Below, piece by piece: positions 53,417 through 62,507 of a stretch of 64,000 nt of DNA; within the stretch, counting starts at the first letter, position 1, and every line of letters begins with the position of its first letter. The DNA comes from Williamsia serinedens (GTDB lineage: Bacteria; Actinomycetota; Actinomycetes; Mycobacteriales; Mycobacteriaceae), in assembly GCF_024171725.1 (NCBI RefSeq), contig NZ_JAMTCG010000003.1, forward strand, positions 496,001 through 560,000, read 5' to 3'. Both the position numbers and the translations under genes were made by a program. The notes below the pieces were generated by a model. It had not been told where the DNA came from and ran no database searches. It worked only from the letters and a program-made list of their open reading frames with translations.

Positions 53417-56022
53417 TACTCGACCCCCAGATCGATGTCATCGCGACTTCCTTCGTTATCGGTGTAGTCCTCGACGAAATCCTCAGTTTCAGTGTCGATC
53501 TCGGTGAGATCCACATGCACTGAAGGCTGGTCCTCTGTGGACGGATCAGCCTCTGGAAACGAGAACGCGACTCCCATTAGGTCACGCTTTGCGTCCAACG
53601 CGACTCGAAGGCCGGCGTCTGCCTTCGGCTGCGAGTCCTTATCTATGGGGTATATGATCAGCGATGCGCGTTGACTCGCGTTTCTGGCCTTTAGCAGACC
53701 ACTGTCGCTAATCTCGTCTCTTACCTGCTCTGTCGTCATGATGTCTATTACTCGGTCGGGCCTAGACATCAACGTGCCGATATTCGCGACGCCAGCCTCG
53801 CTCCTTTTTAATTTTGACCGAGTCATTAACGGCACTTTTTTGCCGATTCCTAAATCTATTGATCGTTTGGCGCTTTTCCTTCCCATTATCACCACATTCC
53901 AAACTAAGAGCGAATTGGCTTTATTTTGTTTTTTGATGTAAGTTGTCAGCTTTTCGGAATTCATCTCACTGGAGGAATGGAAACTATAATGTTCGATAAA
54001 ACTCAAGATTTGATGATTCGAAACTCCCTCAAATATTGTCAGACTGTCGTTATCAGAGCGCGATATGTCCTGAGCGATTTTGTCCATTATGCTGATAATA
54101 AGGTGCTTAACTGCGTTGAGGTTTTGCGACAGGATTGTTTCATCGAGATGCGAAAAGTAAGTAGTCTGGGGGTGTTGCCCACTAAATGAGGTATCACCCG
54201 TCACCGCAAACTGCATCTTGACTTTTGCAGTAACATGCATCTTCGGATGGAGCAATATTCTCACGGGAAGATTGGCCGGCGTAGATCCGTCAGTGAGACG
54301 GTACCGACTAATTTCAGTTCGTAACCCATCCTCGACGTCAGCTAGGAACTCGAAGTCTTCCGCAAGTTGCGCTGTAGTCCAGATCCGTGGTAAATCGCTG
54401 TAGCCGGGTCGATATCCAAACCATCGCCCCATTTGCAGTAGGGAATCGTATGTGTTCGACGACCTCAAAAAGTAGGACGACACTAGACCCTCAAGAGTAA
54501 GTCCACGAGACAAGGTGTTTCCCCCGACTGCTATAACAGTCGCGGGGTCATCACCGTAGATAAGACGGTCGGTAGACGCACTATTATCTGCAACGACCTT
54601 TACGTTGTTCAGCACGATCGCGAGTTCAGGCTCCAACGCAGTAAAATCGATTGCCGTCAAATTGTGCTTAGACGGAGGTTCCTTGACCATCTCGTGGTCC
54701 CAAAGGGTCTTGAGAGCGCCGCGGACTTGCTCGCGCTTTAGGTCTAGAGATCTGATAAATTCTTTAATTGGCGACAGATAGCTTTGTTGAAATTGAACAC
54801 GCATAGTTGTGTGCACCAACATGCTCGAATGCTTGCTGGTTTGCCCCCTCACACGCCGCGCGGCGGAGGCAAGCACGAACCACCTTATAGCGTCAGCCAA
54901 TCCGCTCGTGACGACTGCACCTTGCTGTTGCAGTTGTTTAGGTGAATGTTGGGCGGCTTCCTCCGAAGATATGATCCGAATCATATCGTGGGGCGCTTGC
55001 TCTGAAGTTTGCTCATCTTCACTTACCAGAGCACCAAAGAGTTCTCGAGCGCCGAAGTAGGTGTCCGGTTTTCTCAAAGAGTAGATGAAAGAACGGGGGT
55101 AGATGTCCCCGGCATCATTGGGATTGACGAGCACGTTCGCAAATGGTGTTGCGGTGTATCCCAAGTAGGCGACTCGCGGAAGCCTCAGAAGGTCGACTAG
55201 CAATTGGTTAATCCTAGTGCGATCTAGCTCGGCATTCTTGGCCGTATTTATGCTGGCTTGATCTGATTCGTCGTCTATGATTAGAACTGGGCACGTATCC
55301 AGGCCGCCATGCTTGTTGGCCTCGTTCAACCAATCCCGCAGCCGCGTCATACGGGAAACATTCTTTTTCACGACGGCGATGAGTCGTAGATCCGTCCCCG
55401 CAACCAGCGGAAGCGCCCGGACAGGATTACCGAAGTCTCTGTATTCGTCCGTAAGTTGCAGCCACTGCGTAGGGTGTTGCGCGCTTAGCTGCTGCTCTAA
55501 CCGAAGCTGCGTCTGTCTCCTCAGAGCATTGTGGACGCCTGAAAGCACTATGAACAGGCGATAGCCGGCATCTGCGGCCTTCGCGATGGTGGCAGTGAAA
55601 TTCGCAGTTTTTCCCGACTGAACAAACCCAAGCACGAGGCCGCGTGTCTTGATCTGTTCACTGTGGGGATCGGCGAGAAGGCCAACGATATCAGTTGACG
55701 CCTCATCTAGATCGGGGACGGCGTTTTTCCAGCTCGAATCCGCGAGCAGCGCAGTCTTCAGCTTTGGCCAGAAAACATCTTCTGCCGATGGTCCAGTGTA
55801 CCAAGGGTCAGCTCCGTCTTCTGGGTCATACAGGGCCGTGCCCTGAGCAACAACGCGCGTGTGGTCTGAGATCTCTTTCCGTAAGGCGATCACTCCATCG
55901 ATCAGTGCGTGGTCACCCGCCAAGGTCTTCAACTTGCGGCCCGCTTCGTCGACAGTGTCACCCCTACGAACGAGCAGTTCGAGTTGGTTGAGGATTAGCG
56001 CTTGTCGCTCCGAAATATTCAA
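53416..56022 (-). CDS. Z1-domain ATPase/helicase
   Basis: 868 residues from TTG 56022, which has AAGGAG 6 bases upstream. Superfamily-II-like motor: Walker A GFVQSGKT (132-139), IIDDESDQAS (248-257), YLGYTATPFANVLV (about 286-299) and the Z1 domain with VGGNTLSRGLTLEGLVSS and LLQMGRWFGYRPGY. An acidic C-terminal tail ends the protein. Z1 proteins occur in restriction-like operons with MutL/MORC-type ATPases and are thought to move on or remodel DNA. It is the first gene of the minus-strand operon, so its upstream region (56023 on) should hold the promoter. Confidence 0.92.
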   Translation of the reverse strand: MNISERQALILNQLELLVRRGDTVDEAGRKLKTLAGDHALIDGVIALRKEISDHTRVVAQGTALYDPEDGADPWYTGPSAEDVFWPKLKTALLADSSWKNAVPDLDEASTDIVGLLADPHSEQIKTRGLVLGFVQSGKTANFTATIAKAADAGYRLFIVLSGVHNALRRQTQLRLEQQLSAQHPTQWLQLTDEYRDFGNPVRALPLVAGTDLRLIAVVKKNVSRMTRLRDWLNEANKHGGLDTCPVLIIDDESDQASINTAKNAELDRTRINQLLVDLLRLPRVAYLGYTATPFANVLVNPNDAGDIYPRSFIYSLRKPDTYFGARELFGALVSEDEQTSEQAPHDMIRIISSEEAAQHSPKQLQQQGAVVTSGLADAIRWFVLASAARRVRGQTSKHSSMLVHTTMRVQFQQSYLSPIKEFIRSLDLKREQVRGALKTLWDHEMVKEPPSKHNLTAIDFTALEPELAIVLNNVKVVADNSASTDRLIYGDDPATVIAVGGNTLSRGLTLEGLVSSYFLRSSNTYDSLLQMGRWFGYRPGYSDLPRIWTTAQLAEDFEFLADVEDGLRTEISRYRLTDGSTPANLPVRILLHPKMHVTAKVKMQFAVTGDTSFSGQHPQTTYFSHLDETILSQNLNAVKHLIISIMDKIAQDISRSDNDSLTIFEGVSNHQILSFIEHYSFHSSSEMNSEKLTTYIKKQNKANSLLVWNVVIMGRKSAKRSIDLGIGKKVPLMTRSKLKRSEAGVANIGTLMSRPDRVIDIMTTEQVRDEISDSGLLKARNASQRASLIIYPIDKDSQPKADAGLRVALDAKRDLMGVAFSFPEADPSTEDQPSVHVDLTEIDTETEDFVEDYTDNEGSRDDIDLGVE

Positions 56023-56780
56023 GTCTCTCCTTGCCCGAAGGTGTTCGCTGCTTTCGCTCGTTATCGTGTCGGTGATTGCCGATCCTAGACTGGGTTCGGT
56101 TGTATAGATCGGATCTAAATGCTGGGGCCGACCTTAACTGGCGTGCAGACACGACCGCACGTGTTCGAGCGGCGGTCGGAACAGAATTTGCGGCGCTGAT
56201 CCCACAAAACGGATTAGGCCTTCCGGTTGCAGTGGGGGCCGACGGACGTCGTTGAGAACAAACACCAGCGGACATGTCCCCACCGCACAAATATTCTCGT
56301 GCTGCCATGGGCACACCTAACTGACTAAGCAGCGGACCACCGCCGATTTCGCGGCGATCGGCGACCTGGACTCATTGGTGGGGCGACTCCCCGACCAGAT
56401 TTTGCACCAACGCGGGTACAAACCGGCGTGGGATGAGCAGCACTCGTGCGGTGCTCGCTCCCCGTTTTGGCCGCCGACCTGCGCGATGCGGGACTCGGCG
56501 ACGTCGAGACACTTGTTGAGATCCACCCAGCACTGACGTCGCAGTGAGTCGCCGTAGGTCTCGCTGGGATCCACCCGACCGCCGGCGAGGCCCTCCTATG
56601 TGGTCGTTGAGTTGGACCAGTGCTCGGAAAGAACCTCATTGGAGAGAAGCCCAGCGCTAGTGTCGGTCCCAGAATGGCTGGTGGTCCCGAACTGCATCCT
56701 GCGCTTCCGGTTCGTGGCTACTGCAACTATATGGCCGACTTCGCGCGAGCTCTCAAGGTCAGCCCGACTCGCTCGTAGGC
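56023..56780. other. degenerate region upstream of Z1, gene remnants
   Basis: No intact gene. Short open stretches look like decayed coding sequence on the plus strand (for example DFAAIGDLDSLVGRL near 56350 and LAADLRDAGLGDVETLVEI near 56475-56530, in different frames), with stops between them. I could not name the parent gene. The Z1 promoter should lie within the first about 150 bases. Confidence 0.4.
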
Positions 56781-57901
56781 ATGGTCCACCTTCACAACGC
56801 CACAGACTCCGCTGTAGTCGCTGGCCTGACAGCAGACTCGGTGTCGACGACCGGACGGTTCTTCACTGGGATCACGCGCGGTGCGGTGATCGACTTCCTG
56901 CGAACACGTCTGTCACCCCGCCCTGGCCGAGCGGGCACAGACATCTCCCTCAACTCCCCTGTCGCACCTTCGCAGCGGTTGCTGAAGCTCGCTGCCGACG
57001 AGGTACGCGGTCGCGAATAGTTTCACCTGCTCGGCAACCAGCAACTCGCAGTCGACCTCGTTATGCACTTCGTCGAACAGGCACGGCGTGCGAATTCGAA
57101 GCGCATCGTCGTGGTCACGGGTGCGCTCGGCAGCGGAAAAGCCTGGCCGCCTGTCGCTGCTCGGTGAGCTGTCCCGGCAGGGTCGAACCGTGCTGTACGC
57201 CAAGAGCCCCCGCTCGCTCACGCACATCCTGCGCAAAGTTGCGGGCCATCGCGACACGCGAGTGCACTCCATGATCAAGTACTTCGACCAGTTCGTAGAC
57301 GCCGGCACCGGCGACCTCGACGTCCTGATTCTCGACGAAGCCCACCGCAATCGAGATACTTGGGTGGACCGCTCTACCGAACGGCGCTGCGTACCGGTAG
57401 TCGGCAAGTAGACGAGGTGATCTCCGTGGCGCGTCCCAGTCTCCCAGCTTGACCAGCGCTAAAATGTGCGGCCCGGTGAGATGGGGACGCGCGAGCAGAT
57501 TGAGGCGTACGCCGCACAGGTCGGAGTCGCGACCCATCACGTGGAACTCGGCGAGCAGCTCCGCTGCGGCGGCAGCGAGAAAACTTGCGGTCACGCCGCG
57601 GGAACAGCAGGAGTGATCGCCGGATCGGCGATTGTCCGCCGGCGCCGCGGGCGACGGACTATGGCGATTCAGTTTGGTCAGATTTGTGTATACCGCGCAG
57701 GGTTTAAGTACGACAGGAAGGGCGCAATTATTGAACCGGACCCCATGTGACGCGGTGACCAGTTCGTCTTTGTCGAGAAGCCAACAAAGATCCCGATTCG
57801 AGGAACACGGTCGAGGTTCCAGACAGACGGTTCCATCGCCTCGTCCGCAGCGCTTAGAGGTGTTATTCACGCTCGGAATGGTCGGCACCGTCGTCTACTA
57901 G
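56781..57901 (+). pseudogene. decayed DUF2075-type ATPase/helicase gene
   Basis: Pieces of one DUF2075-family protein occur in order but in different frames: FFTGITRGAVIDFLRTRL and LNSPVAPSQRLLKLAADEV (to 57020), then after an in-frame TAG (57018-57020, probably a former CAG) QQLAVDLVMHFVEQARR and Walker A TGALGSGK (about 57120-57140), a frameshift, LSRQGRTVLYAK, FVDAGTGDLDVLILDEAH, then REQIEAYAAQVGVATHHVEL with QLRCGGSE (57490-57580), GFKYDRKGAIIEPDP (57709-57747) and finally LFTLGMVGTVVY up to the TAG at 57901. At least one nonsense change and several frameshifts/deletions make it non-functional. It is a relic of an earlier island gene. Confidence 0.75.
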
Positions 57902-57973
57902 AGTGATCGTGAGACGCGAGACGTTTTACATCGTTGTCTCGCTTAAGACCGTCGAACGGATGGGGCGCGCTCA

Positions 57974-58447
57974 TTGGTAGCTGTACTTACCACGTACAAC
58001 GCCGTGTCAGCCACGGCAAAGAGAAATCTCGACTGGGGCCTTCGACACGGGATTTGGGGGTTACCTCGCCCCCCTTTGGGACCCGACGATGCAACGGACT
58101 TTAGCTGGCATCTGATGGGCACGCGGGCGCAAGGTCTCCCCAACGGGCCGCGCGCTCAGCCGGAGATCTGGATGACGGGAAAGATCGATATTTTTCTGGC
58201 AAAAGTCGCCTCCGGCTTGGAGGAGCAGGATAGTCTATTTTGGCCGGACGAAATCCAAGACGGTCGTCTCATCTATCCGTATCGTTTCAAGATCAATCTC
58301 GTTGGCTCTGTCAAGGAGGTCCCTTTGGGCTCAACCGGCCCACTCCCTCCGAAGCTCTCGGAGGGAATTCGCATAGGCGCCACAGGTGGACCCAGCGTTG
58401 TGTCGATACGGGACGAACAGCTCGAATCATTGATCAGGTACATCTAA
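57974..58447 (+). CDS. EVE/PUA-like small protein
   Basis: 157 residues from TTG 57974. Sequence order KRNLDWGLRHGIWGLP, SWHLMGTRAQGLPNG, then FLAKVASGLEEQDSLFWPD and LIYPYRFKINLVG resembles an EVE/PUA-like modified-base-reading domain, where the aromatic-rich YPYRF strand is typical. The match is by eye and modest. EVE-type domains occur with restriction and other defence genes, which fits the neighbouring island. Start codon uncertain. Confidence 0.5.
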   Translation: MVAVLTTYNAVSATAKRNLDWGLRHGIWGLPRPPLGPDDATDFSWHLMGTRAQGLPNGPRAQPEIWMTGKIDIFLAKVASGLEEQDSLFWPDEIQDGRLIYPYRFKINLVGSVKEVPLGSTGPLPPKLSEGIRIGATGGPSVVSIRDEQLESLIRYI

Positions 58448-58497
58448 CCTCTGAATCGAACCTCACGACCCCGGCTGCGGCGTTCATTAGTCACTCA

Positions 58498-58935
58498 TCA
58501 GCAAGCAGCAGGTCTGGGAAACTCGTAGCTGCAGCCGAGGTCCTCGGGAGTCGAGACGAAACCACAGTCGCGGAACCACGACGTCACCGCGTCGGCGACG
58601 AGGTCCACGTCCTGGGTGAAGAAATAGCCGTCGGTGCAGTCCTCGAAGTGATCCCCATCGAGCCATTCTTCAAGCGGCAGATCGTCGGCGGAGTGGTCGC
58701 CGAGGTTCAGGCGGCGCAGCACGGTCCGCGAGCGGCGGAGCATGAAAACGTCGTCCTGGAGAACAACCACCTGCGCGCAGACGGCCTCGAGGCCTTTCTC
58801 CTCCTCGGCCGGGCCGTAATCCCGCGGACCGAGGTCGAAGACGAAGCCCACCGGCTTGTCCGACACGGATTCGACGACCCATCCCGTCATATTCGCCCAC
58901 TCGCGTGTGCCCGCCGGCTCCGTATCTCGCGTCAT
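58498..58935 (-). CDS. hypothetical cytoplasmic protein
   Basis: 145 residues from ATG 58935, preceded by GAGGAGG. Acidic and soluble, with a strand-rich first half (TGWVVESVSDKPVGFVFDLG) and the helical DLPLEEWLDGDHFEDCTDGY. No family recognised. It lies 79 bases downstream of the SOUL gene on the same strand and may be co-transcribed. Confidence 0.6.
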   Translation of the reverse strand: MTRDTEPAGTREWANMTGWVVESVSDKPVGFVFDLGPRDYGPAEEEKGLEAVCAQVVVLQDDVFMLRRSRTVLRRLNLGDHSADDLPLEEWLDGDHFEDCTDGYFFTQDVDLVADAVTSWFRDCGFVSTPEDLGCSYEFPRPAAC

Positions 58936-59014
58936 CGTTCCTCCTCGTCTCGACGACCTGAGGCTATCGCCGAGCACCGACAGTCCATCTGCGCTGAGCG
59001 AGGAGGCGGGGCTT

Positions 59015-59647
59015 CTACGCCGCGATCGGGACAACCACCTCGTTGCGGCGTCGGAAGGGCAGGGTCCACGGCGGGTCGTAAAACCAGCTGACCGGCTCGC
59101 CGGCGGTCTCGACACCCTTCGCGGCGAGCGCGTCGAGCAGCTCCTTTGTCTTCGCCGCGACCGCCTCGGGGCTGCGGGAGCCGCTGAACCGCACTGCGGC
59201 GACGGACTCCTCCGGCACCTCGACAAGCCGGACGCGATCGTCCTTCGGCGTCGGCAGCGTCGCCATCGTCCACTTCGACGGCATGAAGAACCGGATGACC
59301 CAGCCGTTCTCATCGCTCGACGTCGACACCGGCGCGGTCATCGCGATCTTCTCGCCCTTCGCGGCCCCTTGGCTGACCGGCGCGGTCATCGCAACCTGCC
59401 GGCTGCCTTGGTTGCCTCCGAAGATGTAACCGGCGAGGCGTCGGAACCCGTCGGACCGCGCCTTCTCCTCGTCGGACCCCTCCACGGTGGTCTCGGCCGC
59501 GATCCGCGGCTCGTAACGACGGATCTCGACGGTGTCGGTCAGCTTCTTCGTGGTGTGCGACGGCTCCTCGGTCAGCACGCGCACACCCACGATCCCCAGC
59601 GCGGCATCCGCCACCTGCTCGACAACATTCACGACTCTCGACAGCAC
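59015..59647 (-). CDS. SOUL-type haem-binding protein
   Basis: 210 residues from GTG 59647. SOUL/HBP fold: TVEIRRYEPRIAAETTVEG, FRRLAGYIFGGNQGSRQVAM followed by the doubled IAMTAPVS segments, VIRFFMPSKWTMATLP, and WFYDPPWTLPFRRRNEV at the C-terminus. The family binds haem or tetrapyrroles loosely. No signal peptide, so cytoplasmic. The 230-base region upstream, shared with the divergent 400-residue gene, probably holds both promoters. Confidence 0.92.
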   Translation of the reverse strand: MLSRVVNVVEQVADAALGIVGVRVLTEEPSHTTKKLTDTVEIRRYEPRIAAETTVEGSDEEKARSDGFRRLAGYIFGGNQGSRQVAMTAPVSQGAAKGEKIAMTAPVSTSSDENGWVIRFFMPSKWTMATLPTPKDDRVRLVEVPEESVAAVRFSGSRSPEAVAAKTKELLDALAAKGVETAGEPVSWFYDPPWTLPFRRRNEVVVPIAA

Positions 59648-59877
59648 GTCGCCTCATCTCCTCTGTTCTGTCTCGGATGTCTTTCACTTTCTGAACGACC
59701 GCCTGTCCGTGTTCGTTCCCCTGGCTATCGACTGAGCACGCCGGGCTTGTCGGACCTCTCCCTAACCTGCATGTGAACGGTGGTTCTTCCACCGAGTGCG
59801 GGCCGGCGATCGCGGGCCCGACGGCCCCGATCCACCCCGCTGACGACCGGGCCGCGTCAGCACCAGAAGAGGTCACC

Positions 59878-61080
59878 ATGACCGACCAACTGACGCTCCC
59901 CGACGCCGCGTGGGACACCTACACCGAGGAGCTCGCCGGCCGCCTCGTGCGGAACGACGGTGTGGACTTCGTGTTCATCGCCCTCTTCGAGGGCGACGCG
60001 GGCGACGGGCTGCGGATCCACCGGCGCAACGGTCTGCGGCTCGTCGGACCGAGACCGGAGGGCGGCGGTCGGCTCGAGATGGCGCAGATCCGGTCCGACC
60101 GGATCACCCAGAGCGGGTACACCCCCTACGACCTCGCCGTGACCGTGGTCGAGATCGCCCGGAAGCACTGGATGCTCGACCATCCCGTGGAGATCGCCGA
60201 CGTCGGCGAGGAGTTCCTGACCGGCGACGTCGCATCGGGCAGCCGACTCGGTCCCGACGCTCTCCGCGCCCGCGTCCGCGACGACCTCGCACGGTTCGTC
60301 GGCGGCAATCCGACCATCGGCCCGGATCTGATCATTCGCATCCCCGGCGCCGACTTCCCGACGTCCGTCGCGGTGTCGATGGAGAAGCCGCAGCTCGACA
60401 TCTTCGCGTGCGTCATCGCCGACCTCCCGTTCGACGTGTCGGCGGAGACGTTGACGCGCCTGCTCGGATCGGAGTTCGACCACATCACGCTCGTGGTCCG
60501 CGACGGTGACCTGTACGCCGCGACGTTCGCACCATCAGACGGGTACAACTTCCTCTACTTTTGCTGGTACCTGAGTCGGTGGTTCGAGTTCCTCGACGAG
60601 GGTCTTCCCCTGCTGCGCAACGCTCTCGGCATCGGCGACGAGCCCGACGGGACTCCCACCGCCTGTCGGATCGTGCGGCCGTCGGTGGATCTGATGGTGG
60701 CCGAGGCGTGGGAGACCTACGTCGTCGAGCTGGCCGCGGAGATCGCGGCGCTCCAGCCGGGGCAGCGACTGACCGTCGCGCAGTCGTGGGAGTACCCCGA
60801 GGGCCCGCACGGCGTGGTCGTGGTGACCGCGTCGGACACCGGCGGGTACACCGCCGCAATCGACGCAACGACCTTGCACCCCGACCAGGAGTGCTGGAAC
60901 GAGCAGTCGGAGTTGCTGTTCGAAGCCGGCTGGTCGGACGACGGGGCGTGGCTGACCATCAGCGGACCGGATGCTGAGGCTCTCGCCAGACACATCGTCG
61001 ACGACGCCCTTCTCGCGACCTGGGATTGCGTGCACCCGTCGTTCCTGGCGGACACGACGATCTCGGAGCAAAAGCCGTGA
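59878..61080 (+). CDS. duplicated-domain protein, possibly YbjN/T3SS-chaperone-like
   Basis: 400 residues from ATG 59878, with AGAAGAGG upstream. Two copies of a similar segment can be aligned: AWDTYTEELAGRLV (about residue 9) and AWETYVVELAAEIA (about 280), each followed by an alpha/beta domain. The middle region (QLDIFACVIADLPFDVSAE) is YbjN-like. This pattern recalls actinobacterial proteins described as YbjN/CesT-type peptide-binding chaperones; if so it might serve the nearby WXG effector genes. Acidic and cytoplasmic. Assignment tentative. Confidence 0.55.
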   Translation: MTDQLTLPDAAWDTYTEELAGRLVRNDGVDFVFIALFEGDAGDGLRIHRRNGLRLVGPRPEGGGRLEMAQIRSDRITQSGYTPYDLAVTVVEIARKHWMLDHPVEIADVGEEFLTGDVASGSRLGPDALRARVRDDLARFVGGNPTIGPDLIIRIPGADFPTSVAVSMEKPQLDIFACVIADLPFDVSAETLTRLLGSEFDHITLVVRDGDLYAATFAPSDGYNFLYFCWYLSRWFEFLDEGLPLLRNALGIGDEPDGTPTACRIVRPSVDLMVAEAWETYVVELAAEIAALQPGQRLTVAQSWEYPEGPHGVVVVTASDTGGYTAAIDATTLHPDQECWNEQSELLFEAGWSDDGAWLTISGPDAEALARHIVDDALLATWDCVHPSFLADTTISEQKP

Positions 61081-61101
61081 TCCTCTCCGTGGCGTCGCTC
61101 G

Positions 61102-61449
61102 TCAGTGAAGGCCCGGCAGAACCGTGTCGGCGAGATAGGCACGCAGCGTGGGCACGTCGAGGGTGGCGGTCCGCCACACCCGCCGCGGATCGAGGTCGTC
61201 GTACTGGTGGGCGGCGAAGTTCCGCATGCCCACGATCTCCCGCCACGGCTGGCCGTCGAACCGCGAGAGAATCTCGTCGGGGACTCGGTTGATCCCCTCG
61301 CCGATGCGGATGAGCCCCATCTCGATGGCCCACTGACTGCGGGTGTCCTGCCGGAAGGTCTCGAATCCGACGTCAGTGAGCTCGACGACCCTGTCGCACA
61401 CAGCGATCACACCACGCACCGCGTCGCGGGCCTTGGAGTTGTCGCTCAC
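61102..61449 (-). CDS. hepT: HepT-family HEPN ribonuclease toxin
   Basis: 115 residues, all-helical HEPN (DUF86) fold. The catalytic RNase motif Rx4HxY is intact: RNFAAHQYDD, with Arg and His for RNA cleavage and Tyr, the residue that MntA AMPylates. The start overlaps the MntA gene stop by 4 bases (antitoxin first, toxin second), as in known HepT/MntA systems. Confidence 0.9.
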   Translation of the reverse strand: MSDNSKARDAVRGVIAVCDRVVELTDVGFETFRQDTRSQWAIEMGLIRIGEGINRVPDEILSRFDGQPWREIVGMRNFAAHQYDDLDPRRVWRTATLDVPTLRAYLADTVLPGLH

Positions 61450-61889
61450 ACATCCACCGCTTCGGTCAGCAGGCGCTCGCGGATCTCACCGCGCAGCGAG
61501 TCCGACGCGATGACGTCGACCTTCACGCGTAACAGGTCGGTGAGCGCGAGGCGCATCCCGACCTCGTCGAGCAGAGTCGCTTCGTCGGTGAAGTCGACGA
61601 GGATGTCGACATCGGACCCTGGACGATCCTCCCCCCGAGCAACCGAACCGACGATCCGCGGACGCCGGCCATGGAACCTCTCGACGGTGGCACGGATGTC
61701 GTCACGATGACGCTCGACCCGCGCGGACGGTCGGCCCGCCAGCGCGGCTGCGATTCGCGAGAGAACTTCCGGACTGGGGACTCGCCGGCCGTTCTCGTAC
61801 GCCGAGAGATTGGGTTGCGACACGTTCGCGGCATGGGCCAACTGCGACTGGCTCAGTCCAGCCGCCAGTCGTTCCGCGCGGACGTCCAT
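61446..61889 (-). CDS. mntA: MntA-type nucleotidyltransferase antitoxin with XRE HTH domain
   Basis: 147 residues from ATG 61889. Residues 1-55 are an XRE/Cro helix-turn-helix (LAAGLSQSQLAHAANVSQPN followed by LSAYENGRRVPSPEVL); residues about 60-147 are a minimal nucleotidyltransferase with GSVARGEDRPGSDVDILVDF (GSxxRG...SDxD metal site). MNT enzymes silence HepT by adding AMP to its Tyr. The fused HTH lets this antitoxin also repress its own promoter; an inverted repeat lies 22 bases upstream. Confidence 0.9.
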   Translation of the reverse strand: MDVRAERLAAGLSQSQLAHAANVSQPNLSAYENGRRVPSPEVLSRIAAALAGRPSARVERHRDDIRATVERFHGRRPRIVGSVARGEDRPGSDVDILVDFTDEATLLDEVGMRLALTDLLRVKVDVIASDSLRGEIRERLLTEAVDV

Positions 61890-61910
61890 GCCGCCAGCGT
61901 ATCGGAGTGT

Positions 61911-61924
61911 TATCGCACGCGATA
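61911..61924. promoter_or_regulatory. inverted repeat upstream of mntA-hepT, candidate XRE operator
   Basis: TATCG-CACG-CGATA, in an AT-rich stretch 22 bases before the mntA ATG. A good candidate for autoregulation by the XRE domain of MntA; binding is inferred. Confidence 0.4.
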
Positions 61925-62033
61925 TATGTACAACCGGCGCCTGTGCACAACCCTGACCCACAGCACGACGGGCGCGGTTCGCACCGCTAAGTTGTCCTCG
62001 AGCAGAACTTTCGTACGACACAGGGGTGAACGG

Positions 62034-62507
62034 GTGCGGTGGCAGCCAGGTGACCTGACGGCAGCGCAGCTTCAGGACGAATGGGTCGAGGAGCACGGGT
62101 GGGCCGTCGACCCGCCGGAGTCGATCGTCGCCATGTGGCGCGAGGTCGCCGCCGCTGAGGCAGCCCATGCGACCACGGACCGCTCGGCGGACGCGGCCGG
62201 GACAGCATCCGTCGGTGCTCAGCTCCCGCAGGTCGTCGTGGTGCCTGCTCATCCGCGACCCGATGGTTCGAGAGGCTTCGACATCGAACTGGCGGTGTCG
62301 AACGGGCGGCCACTGATACCTGCGTTCTCGTCCGTCGACGGACTGGTCGAAACGCTCGGTGAGCATCAACCGTGGTTGGGCCTGACTCCTGACCAGATCG
62401 GCGCCGTGTACTCCGGCATCTCCATCGTTCTCGACCCCGTTCCCGGGGTCGTGCAGAAGTTGTGGAGCGCCGACCGCCTGGCCGCTCTGGGAGAGGTGAT
62501 CCGATGA
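62034..62507 (+). CDS. SseB-like/ESX-accessory protein, unknown
   Basis: 157 residues from GTG 62034, with AGGGGTGA upstream. The second half (VSNGRPLIPAFSSVDGLVE, then HQPWLGLTPDQI and ISIVLDPVPG) resembles SseB-N or SAV_915-type domains found next to WXG100 genes. Soluble. The stop overlaps the next ATG (ATGA), so it is first of a coupled three-gene module and may be a chaperone for the effector. Confidence 0.65.
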   Translation: MRWQPGDLTAAQLQDEWVEEHGWAVDPPESIVAMWREVAAAEAAHATTDRSADAAGTASVGAQLPQVVVVPAHPRPDGSRGFDIELAVSNGRPLIPAFSSVDGLVETLGEHQPWLGLTPDQIGAVYSGISIVLDPVPGVVQKLWSADRLAALGEVIR

